17,011 nt of DNA, from NCBI GenBank assembly GCA_003534085.1, contig DQBY01000009.1, forward strand, positions 1 through 17,011, read 5' to 3'. The notes beneath the pieces were generated by a model that saw only the letters and a program-made list of their open reading frames with translations, ran no database searches and was not told where the DNA came from. Of this stretch, positions 12,286-17,011 are shown piece after piece. Source of the DNA: Candidatus Moraniibacteriota bacterium (GTDB lineage Bacteria; Patescibacteriota; Minisyncoccia; Moranbacterales; UBA2206). The stretch's first letter is position 1. Each line of letters opens with the position of its first letter. A program made the translations under genes and the position numbers.

Positions 12286-12314
12286 AGTATATCATTTATT
12301 TCTTAATTTGTCAA
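12286..12314 (-). promoter_or_regulatory. Promoter of the response regulator/kinase/radical SAM operon
   Basis: On the minus strand TTGACA (12314-12309), 17 bases, TATACT (12291-12286). Near-consensus in both hexamers and spacing. Predicted start about 12279, so the leader to the ATG at 12154 is about 125 nt. Confidence 0.8.
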
Positions 12315-12321
12315 GGCAAAC

Positions 12322-12352
12322 AAAAAAAAGCCGGAAACTGGCTTATTCCGGC
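12322..12352 (-). terminator. Intrinsic terminator of the UMP kinase gene
   Basis: On the minus strand GCCGGAA (12352-12346) pairs with TTCCGGC (12336-12330) around a 9-base loop, followed by eight T (12329-12322). It starts 26 bases after the stop of the kinase gene and insulates the next promoter. Confidence 0.85.
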
Positions 12353-12377
12353 CTTAAAATTTGACTAAGATATTCTT

Positions 12378-13079
12378 TTATTGTTCGATTATGGTTCCTG
12401 TGAACGGTTGTCCGTCGAGATAGTTTTGTAAGTTTTCCAGATTTTTGCCGTTCATTATCGCCACTTCTATTCCCTCTTCCTGCGCTAATTTCGAAGCGAT
12501 CGGGTCAAATGGGGCGTTCATGCCGGGATCCCATTTGTCGCCCACCATCTTGCGAAAGTCTTTCCAGGAAATATTTTCGATCTTTTGAGCATCGGGGAAT
12601 TCTCGAGGATCTTTGTCGCAGACATGGTCGATATTGGAAAGATTGATTATTTTTTTGATATCCAGGTATTTTGCCAGAACTACTGCGTCATAATCAGTAG
12701 AAAATCCCGGACGCCATCCGGCGGCAACTAGGATCGATTCTTTGAAATTATAGAAATCTTCCAGATCATGCGGATTTTTGTTTATTCTTGGATGGGCGTG
12801 CTCCCGGAAAATAGTCCGGATAAAATGAGCATTCATCCTCGTCGCATGAATTCCCAGCCAGTCCTTGTCTTCATTTGTGATTACGTCATCAGCTTTCATG
12901 GCGGCGTCGATATATTTCCTGGCCAGTTTCCCCCCTCCGGTGATGATGATGAATTTATATCCTTTTTTGATCTGTTTTTCGATCAGGTTTTTGAAATTTT
13001 TAACAAACTCCCAGTCAATTTCCTCCGGCACGATGAGTGATCCCCCGAGAGAAATAATCACGGTTTTTTTGTTCGGCAT
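12378..13079 (-). CDS. pyrH: UMP kinase, archaeal type
   Basis: Amino-acid-kinase-fold nucleotide kinase that phosphorylates UMP to UDP with ATP, in pyrimidine synthesis. From the ATG at 13079 it has 233 residues. Blocks seen: ISLGGSLIVPEE (8-19), IITGGGKLARKYIDAA (44-59), TRMNAHFIRTIF, GWRPGFSTDYDAVVLA, NLSNIDHVCDKDP and a C-terminal KWDPGMNAPFDPIASKLA. The GGSLIVP start, GGGKLARKYI and TRMNA wording resembles archaeal UMP kinases more than the usual bacterial PyrH (LKLSGEAL type). A TTG 10 codons upstream (13109) is possible in frame but would lie at or before the transcription start. Own promoter and terminator; pyrG, which acts later in the route, is 1 kb away on the same strand. Confidence 0.88.
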   Translation of the reverse strand: MPNKKTVIISLGGSLIVPEEIDWEFVKNFKNLIEKQIKKGYKFIIITGGGKLARKYIDAAMKADDVITNEDKDWLGIHATRMNAHFIRTIFREHAHPRINKNPHDLEDFYNFKESILVAAGWRPGFSTDYDAVVLAKYLDIKKIINLSNIDHVCDKDPREFPDAQKIENISWKDFRKMVGDKWDPGMNAPFDPIASKLAQEEGIEVAIMNGKNLENLQNYLDGQPFTGTIIEQ

Positions 13080-13111
13080 ATCGCTGAATTTTAAAAAATT
13101 ACACTTCAATC

Positions 13112-13139
13112 ATTATAACACTAGCGAGTCCTAAGGCAA
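13112..13139 (-). promoter_or_regulatory. Promoter of the UMP kinase gene
   Basis: On the minus strand TTGCCT (13139-13134), 16 bases, consensus TATAAT (13117-13112). Predicted start about 13105, giving a leader of about 26 nt without a Shine-Dalgarno sequence. Confidence 0.65.
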
Positions 13140-13149
13140 TGCCGGCAAA

Positions 13150-13584
13150 TTATTTTATACAGCTTTTGTCCGCTACTCGGCCTTTGGCAAGGGCGGCTTC
13201 GAGCGAATCGAAACAGACGACGTTTTCCGGTTTTATCCTTTTGGCGAATGAGCAGGTCGGAACATGGATTTTGTCGGAATTTTTGCTACCGACGAAGGCG
13301 CAATCTTTCGGCTGGGTATTTGTGGATTCCGGGTCAATTTTAGTTGCAGAGCTCAAATTTGAGGCCTTGGACGCGTTCGATTCAGTCGATTCGCTGCAGA
13401 CCTGAACTTCGGCCGGCTTTTCGATAATAATCGGTTTTTCCTGCCAATTTTGGCTTTTCAGGATGCCGGCTTCAAAAGATATTCCGGCTACCAAAATCAG
13501 CCCTATTGCCGGGATAATTTTTGTCTCGTATTTAAGCCAAAAAAGCCTTATGAGTTTTATGAATTTTTGACGATCAAGATCCAT
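13150..13584 (-). CDS. Membrane-anchored protein with Ada-like cysteine domain
   Basis: The 144-residue protein has a basic cytoplasmic start, one membrane helix (about 23-41, IIPAIGLILVAGISFEAGI), a Ser/Thr/Asn-rich linker (62-92), and a C-terminal domain with C95, C111, C124 and C142 in a pattern like FVGSKNSDKIHVPTC...FDSLEAALAKG...C. This resembles the small zinc-binding fold of Ada N-terminal domains, seen in bacteria as a module attached to nucleases or membrane anchors (GSKNS-K-H---C----I----FDS-EEA-A-G type). The domain would sit outside the membrane. It is likely structural or DNA-binding, not a repair methylase, since no methyltransferase domain follows. An ATG at 13596 falls on the -10 box, so I use 13584. 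Confidence 0.65.
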   Translation of the reverse strand: MDLDRQKFIKLIRLFWLKYETKIIPAIGLILVAGISFEAGILKSQNWQEKPIIIEKPAEVQVCSESTESNASKASNLSSATKIDPESTNTQPKDCAFVGSKNSDKIHVPTCSFAKRIKPENVVCFDSLEAALAKGRVADKSCIK

Positions 13585-13589
13585 AGTTA

Positions 13590-13618
13590 TTGACATTATA
13601 TCATATTAGCTCTATAAT
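13590..13618 (+). promoter_or_regulatory. Consensus promoter of rpmA
   Basis: TTGACA (13590-13595), exactly 17 bases, TATAAT (13613-13618): a perfect consensus promoter. Predicted start about 13625, so the leader of rpmA is about 68 nt. The -35 shares base 13595 with the -10 of the divergent gene. Confidence 0.85.
13595..13603 (-). promoter_or_regulatory. Extended -10 promoter of the Ada-like membrane protein gene
   Basis: Minus strand TGATATAAT (13603-13595) is an extended -10. It lies 10 bases before the ATG at 13584, so the transcript would have almost no leader. It overlaps the rpmA -35, so the two polymerases should exclude each other. Confidence 0.6.
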
Positions 13619-13658
13619 GACTGTATAGGATAAACATATAAATTTAGAGGGTTATTTT

Positions 13659-13671
13659 GCGCAATATGCGC
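13659..13671 (+). promoter_or_regulatory. Hairpin in the rpmA leader
   Basis: GCGCA (13659-13663) and TGCGC (13667-13671) form a GC stem followed by TTTTAATTT. It is placed 22 bases before the rpmA ATG inside the predicted transcript, like a weak attenuator or a leader structure for ribosomal-protein feedback. A TTG-initiated six-codon ORF preceded by GAGGG also spans it. Confidence 0.35.
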
Positions 13672-13692
13672 TTTTAATTTCTTATTAAGAAT

Positions 13693-13977
13693 ATGGCACA
13701 TAGAAAAGCCGGTGGATCTACCCAGCTAGGACGCGATTCGATCTCAAAGAGACTGGGAGTCAAGATTTTTGGAGGCCAAAAAGCTGAAGCGGGACAAATT
13801 ATCGTCCGCCAGAGAGGTACGAAATTCAGAGTGGGAAAAAATGTCCGACGCGGAGAAGATGACACTCTTTTTGCTATGAAAAACGGTCTTGTTAAATTTG
13901 TGGCAAAGAAAGTGAAATTGTTCACAGGAAAATTGGAAGAAAGGAAATTCGTTTCCGTGGAAGAGATCAAAAGATAA
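13693..13977 (+). CDS. rpmA: Large-subunit ribosomal protein bL27
   Basis: Ribosomal protein L27 of 94 residues with the conserved N-terminus [16 protein letters not shown], which reaches the peptidyl-transferase centre, then [23 protein letters not shown]. There is no N-terminal extension needing protease removal, unlike the Firmicutes form. The usual neighbour rplU (L21) is absent; the gene is alone on its own consensus promoter and ends at a strong bidirectional terminator. The ATG is fixed by the family N-terminus; only weak AAGA is found upstream. Confidence 0.97.
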   Translation: MAHRKAGGSTQLGRDSISKRLGVKIFGGQKAEAGQIIVRQRGTKFRVGKNVRRGEDDTLFAMKNGLVKFVAKKVKLFTGKLEERKFVSVEEIKR

Positions 13978-13990
13978 CAAGCTTCGATAT

Positions 13991-14024
13991 AAAAAAGAAT
14001 CCGCTTCAGCGGATTCTTTTTTTT
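13991..14024. terminator. Bidirectional terminator between rpmA and pyrG
   Basis: AAAAAAGAATCCGC (13991-14004) pairs with GCGGATTCTTTTTT (14009-14022) around TTCA. The T-run extends to 14024 and an equal A-run provides the minus-strand tract. It serves both convergent genes. Confidence 0.92.
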
Positions 14025-14031
14025 GCGTTTT

Positions 14032-15669
14032 TTATTTCTTTTTCTTGGCGGCAGTCTTCATGAATTCATTAAAAAGCGGATGTGAATAAAGCGGAGTGGA
14101 TTTCAGTTCGGGATGGAACTGCGTAGCCAGGAAGAATGGATGGACAGATGTTGGCAATTCGATCATCTCCATAAGTTTGCCGTTCGGAGATTTTCCGGAA
14201 AAAACCAGGCCTGCTTTTTCGAGTTGTTTTACATAAGCAGGATTTACTTCCCATCGATGGCGATGGCGTTCGGATATCTTGGTGCTTCCATAGGCTTTAG
14301 CCGCCAAGCTGCCTTTTGCGAGAGTGGCGGGATATGCTCCTAAGCGCATAGTTGCTCCAAAATTTCGATCTTCCAGATTCTTCTTTTGCTCTGGCATGAT
14401 GTCGATTACCGGATTTTTAGTGTCGCGGTCAATTTCTGTCGTGTTCGCATCCTTCAATCCTAAGACATTTCGCGCGTATTCGACAACCGCAAGCTGCATC
14501 CCATAGCATAACCCAAAAACCGGAATCTTATTGATCCTTAGGAATTCGATGGCTTTGATTTTTCCTTCAATCCCGCGAGCTCCAAAACCTCCCGGGATAA
14601 TTACGCCGTCATATTGCTTCAGATCTTCCAGTTTTTTCGGTTCTTTTTCATATTGTTCGCTGCTTATCCAATCGATTTCGGGTCTTAGCTTGTTTTTGTA
14701 TGCCGCGTGCTTGACTGCCTCTATTACGCTGATGTATGCATCGGAAAGGACGAAATCTCCAGTTCCAAAATACTTTCCAACAATTCCGATCCTTATTTTA
14801 TCTTTCGGATTTTTTATATTTTCAACTAAATTATACCATTGCTTCAAGTCAGTCTTGTTGTATTTCAGTCCAAGTCTTTTTAGGATCAAGCGGCTTAGGT
14901 CGTCGCGTTCGAAATTGATAGGAACTTCATAGATGCTTTCGATATCGGGTGCGGATATAACATTTCTGATCGGGATTGAACAATTTAAACTTATAGTTTC
15001 TTTTCTTTTTTGATCTACCGGCGTTTCACTCCTAGCAATGATGAAATCGGGTTGTATCCCGGCGCTGTTGAGTGATTTTATGGCGTATTGAGTCGGTTTA
15101 GTTTTCATTTCGCCGATTTTGGAAGGGATCGGCAGATAGCTGACCATCACGGTAACGACATCATCCGGATGCTTGATCTTCATCATGCGGGCGGCTTCAA
15201 GAAAAAGGATATTTTGGTATTCGCCGACAGTTCCTCCAATTTCGATTATTGTAATGTCGGATTTGGCTTTTTCGGATGCTTTCTTTATTCTATCAATGAC
15301 TTCTAGTGGGATATGTGGAACCACTTCGACGCATTTTCCATTGTACTCAAGATTTCTTTCGCGATGGATGACAGTTTCATATATGCTTCCGGTGGTCATG
15401 TAATTTTCCGACGGAAGTGTCAGATTCATGAATCTTTCATAATTCCCCATGTCTTGATCAGTTTCAAGTCCGGAATCAAGAACAAAAGTTTCGCCATGCT
15501 CGGTCGGGTTCATGGTTCCAGCATCAACGTTGATATACGGATCAATTTTCAGGGCTGTGACTGCAAAGCCTCTGGCTTTTAGGATTGCCCCGATCGATGA
15601 TGTTGTTACCCCCTTGCCGACCCCGCTCATTACTCCCCCGACTACGAATATGTACTTTCTGTTTTTCAT
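14032..15669 (-). CDS. pyrG: CTP synthase
   Basis: CTP synthase makes CTP from UTP, ATP and glutamine. From the ATG at 15669 it has 545 residues. The synthetase domain begins KYIFVVGGVMSGVGKG (P-loop, about 11-20), then KIDPYINVDAGTMNPTEHGE and EIGGTVGEYQN. The class I glutamine amidotransferase domain (about 290-540) has PGGFGARGIEGKI, nucleophile C388 in GLCYGMQ, and H519/E521 in QFHPELKS. The VMSGVGKG loop replaces the more common VVSSLGKG. A start ten codons upstream (15699) is open but adds a tail not typical of the family. No good promoter was seen in the 81 bases before it; read-through from rplI is possible. Confidence 0.97.
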   Translation of the reverse strand: MKNRKYIFVVGGVMSGVGKGVTTSSIGAILKARGFAVTALKIDPYINVDAGTMNPTEHGETFVLDSGLETDQDMGNYERFMNLTLPSENYMTTGSIYETVIHRERNLEYNGKCVEVVPHIPLEVIDRIKKASEKAKSDITIIEIGGTVGEYQNILFLEAARMMKIKHPDDVVTVMVSYLPIPSKIGEMKTKPTQYAIKSLNSAGIQPDFIIARSETPVDQKRKETISLNCSIPIRNVISAPDIESIYEVPINFERDDLSRLILKRLGLKYNKTDLKQWYNLVENIKNPKDKIRIGIVGKYFGTGDFVLSDAYISVIEAVKHAAYKNKLRPEIDWISSEQYEKEPKKLEDLKQYDGVIIPGGFGARGIEGKIKAIEFLRINKIPVFGLCYGMQLAVVEYARNVLGLKDANTTEIDRDTKNPVIDIMPEQKKNLEDRNFGATMRLGAYPATLAKGSLAAKAYGSTKISERHRHRWEVNPAYVKQLEKAGLVFSGKSPNGKLMEMIELPTSVHPFFLATQFHPELKSTPLYSHPLFNEFMKTAAKKKK

Positions 15670-15707
15670 ATTAAAAAATTTAAAATTATCGTCTTCCAAT
15701 ACAAAGA

Positions 15708-15723
15708 GTCGCTGTGATGCGAC
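15708..15723 (-). other. Small hairpin between rplI and pyrG
   Basis: GTCGC (15708-15712) and GCGAC (15719-15723) around a 6-base loop, in the 81-base gap. On the minus strand it is followed by TCTTTGT, so it is at best a weak terminator of rplI or part of the pyrG leader. Confidence 0.3.
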
Positions 15724-15750
15724 CCCCGAGTTTTATATTTGTAAAATTCC

Positions 15751-16191
15751 TTACGCGCTCTCCACTACGACGTGGATCGTCGCTTCGATGCCATGTTCCA
15801 ATTCTATCTTGATCTCATGCTCGCCGATTTCCTTGATCGGTTCCGGCAAGACGATCTTTTTATCATTGATCTGGAAATTTTCCTTCTTCAATTCTTTCGC
15901 GATGGCTTTGGCGTTGATCGATCCGAAAAGCTTACCGTCTTTTTCTTTGGCTACGATTATGATTTCTCTTCCTTGCAGTTTGTCGGCCAGCTCTTGGGTC
16001 TTCGCCAGATCAGCTTGCACCATTTCAGCTTCCTTCTTTTTGATCACCTCAACTTTTTTCACCGAAGAATCGGTCGCCATCTCAACCAATTTTCTGGGCA
16101 TCAAAAAATTGCGGGCGTATCCGTCGGAAACTTCCTTAATATCCCCTTTTCGGCCGATGCCTTTCACGTCTTGTAGTAAGATGACTTTCAT
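15751..16191 (-). CDS. rplI: Large-subunit ribosomal protein bL9
   Basis: Ribosomal protein L9 of 146 residues from the ATG at 16191: N-domain MKVILLQDVKGIGRKGDIKEVSDGYARNFLMP, a long connecting helix rich in Lys/Glu (about 45-75), and a C-domain (about 80-146) with GKLFGSINAKAIAKEL. An upstream in-frame start at 16254 would add 21 unconserved residues and lie upstream of the promoter. The gene stands alone without rpsF, ssb or rpsR neighbours. The -10 box is exactly 6 bases before the ATG, so the transcript is probably leaderless. Confidence 0.96.
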   Translation of the reverse strand: MKVILLQDVKGIGRKGDIKEVSDGYARNFLMPRKLVEMATDSSVKKVEVIKKKEAEMVQADLAKTQELADKLQGREIIIVAKEKDGKLFGSINAKAIAKELKKENFQINDKKIVLPEPIKEIGEHEIKIELEHGIEATIHVVVESA

Positions 16192-16197
16192 ATAGGT

Positions 16198-16226
16198 ATT
16201 ATAATACAAAGAAAATCGGAGTGCAA
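16198..16226 (-). promoter_or_regulatory. Promoter of rplI
   Basis: On the minus strand TTGCAC (16226-16221), 17 bases, consensus TATAAT (16203-16198), then 6 bases to the ATG. The -35 matches only in TTG. Confidence 0.65.
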
Positions 16227-16325
16227 ATTTAATAAAGTAAACCTGAAACCGCAATATTCCACGCCACGAATCGACAAAGTGAGACTGTGTTGGGATATAG
16301 TTAGTTAGATGATGTAATAATAATT

Positions 16326-16353
16326 TTTACCTCCTAATAAAAATGGGGGTAAA
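16326..16353 (-). terminator. Hairpin after the DinD-like gene, possible terminator
   Basis: TTTACCTCC (16326-16334) pairs with GGGGGTAAA (16345-16353) with one mismatch around a 10-base loop, directly after the stop codon. On the minus strand it is followed by AATTATTATT, T-rich but not a clean run. The rest of the gap up to rplI (16227-16325) shows nothing I can name. Confidence 0.45.
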
Positions 16354-16354
16354 T

Positions 16355-17011
16355 TTATTTTTTAATCCGTTTCAGTTTTTGCGGAGTCGACAGGTAGTTA
16401 TCCTTGGAAACTACCTTGCTGCCTGATTCTAGCTCAAGTTTCCGTCTGGCATCGCCAGCAATTTTTCCGCCTTTTTGGGCGGCAATTTTGTTTTCAATAA
16501 AACCTTTGGTATTTTTACTTCTGGTGATTTTTGTAGTTGAAGCTTCACCGAGCATTGAAAAGATTAGTTCAAGATCATCCATATGGTCTCGCAGGTTTTC
16601 TCGTTTCAGCCCCTTGAATTTTTTGTATTGACTAGGTGTCATGCCAAAAGTCGCCTTAGATATCTCCGCCGTAAGGATAGCATAATCGCGTTCGGTTTTG
16701 ATCCCTCGGTCCTTCCATTCATCTGTCAAATTCTGACGAATGGCAAGGCCCCGCAATCGTTTATCAATCCAGTCCTTTGGATAGCCTTTGAGTTCATATA
16801 ATTCTTTCATCCGTTCCTGTGCCAGTTCAGGATTTTCAATTTCTTGAACTCGATCATATCCTACTTGTGCCAGCCATTGTTTAAAAGGCTCGGCTTTGGG
16901 CGATGGAATGGACTGAATGATGCGAAACATGCTTTTAGTATTGGCGCAGTCGGTTGCATATTTTTTACCATCAGGTGCTTCTAATCTCAGTCCGTGACAA
17001 AATGTCACGAC
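16355..17011 (-). CDS. DinD/BRO-family protein, 3' part (5' end outside window)
   Basis: About 219 residues of an ORF open at the window edge. The sequence LRLEAPDGKKYATDCANTKSMFRIIQSIPSPKAEPFKQWLAQVGYDRVQEIENPELAQERM followed by LTDEWKDRGIKTERDYAILTAEISKATFGMTPSQYKKFKGLKRENLRDHM is the conserved body of DNA-damage-inducible protein D and related BRO/phage-antirepressor-type proteins. The missing N-terminal part should hold the first half of the BRO-N domain. The C-terminus ends with a basic tail QKLKRIKK. The biochemical role is unsettled; E. coli DinD affects RecA filaments. It could equally be a phage-derived regulator. A GTG near the edge is not taken as the start, because the frame stays open upstream of it. 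Confidence 0.85.
   Translation of the reverse strand, partial: VVTFCHGLRLEAPDGKKYATDCANTKSMFRIIQSIPSPKAEPFKQWLAQVGYDRVQEIENPELAQERMKELYELKGYPKDWIDKRLRGLAIRQNLTDEWKDRGIKTERDYAILTAEISKATFGMTPSQYKKFKGLKRENLRDHMDDLELIFSMLGEASTTKITRSKNTKGFIENKIAAQKGGKIAGDARRKLELESGSKVVSKDNYLSTPQKLKRIKK

Noticed and set aside
15512-16195. 227-codon plus-strand ORF
   Set aside because: Antisense to the start of pyrG and all of rplI, both certain genes; its composition is that of a reverse-frame shadow.
16255-16325. tRNA or other RNA gene in the gap beside rplI
   Set aside because: No cloverleaf, CCA end or conserved T-loop sequence could be found.

Overview
The window reads as chromosomal DNA of a small-genome, AT-rich bacterium, most likely a member of the Patescibacteria (Candidate Phyla Radiation; a Parcubacteria- or Moranbacteria-like lineage is my guess). 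The grounds are short, sparsely clustered housekeeping genes, ribosomal genes standing alone (L27 without L21, L9 alone), a coiled-coil/C39 cell-envelope peptidase, an archaeal-type UMP kinase, start codons that sit directly on the transcription start, and short AT-rich word repeats that run into genes. The phylum is inferred, not shown.

Left part (1-4714, plus strand): a TrpR/YerC-like repressor gene sits between two copies of a long AT-rich palindrome. It is followed by a WecG/TagA-type glycosyltransferase, a palindromic intergenic element, a two-helix membrane protein, glutamyl-tRNA synthetase (gltX), another palindrome, and a secreted or anchored coiled-coil protein with a C39-like cysteine peptidase domain. 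A bidirectional terminator closes this part.

Middle (4854-9190): on the minus strand an Fe-S assembly operon runs iscR (Rrf2)-iscS-iscU, with an M23 peptidase gene downstream. It has a consensus promoter with a perfect palindrome at the predicted start site. Diverging from it on the plus strand is a RecB-like PD-(D/E)XK nuclease with four Fe-S-type cysteines, followed by a terminator, an inverted-repeat hairpin and about 390 bases without a convincing gene.

Accessory-looking module (9196-12314, minus strand): a consensus promoter, a leader of about 125 nt with a five-codon ORF inside a palindrome, an OmpR-family response regulator, a soluble PAS histidine kinase, a short divergent RlmN/Cfr-like radical SAM protein that lacks the usual N-terminal domain, and a 32-codon ORF that runs into the terminator hairpin. 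This is the best candidate for an undescribed system: a two-component system wired to an RNA-methylase-like radical SAM enzyme with several tiny ORFs.

Right part (12378-17011): an archaeal-type UMP kinase, a membrane-anchored protein with an Ada-like cysteine domain, rpmA (L27) on overlapping divergent promoters, pyrG (CTP synthase), rplI (L9), and the 3' part of a DinD/BRO-type gene cut by the window edge. UMP kinase and CTP synthase belong to the same pyrimidine route but have separate transcription units.

Across the window several first genes have a -10 box exactly 6 nt before the start codon, which implies leaderless mRNAs. Internal genes of the two-component operon instead have good Shine-Dalgarno sequences.
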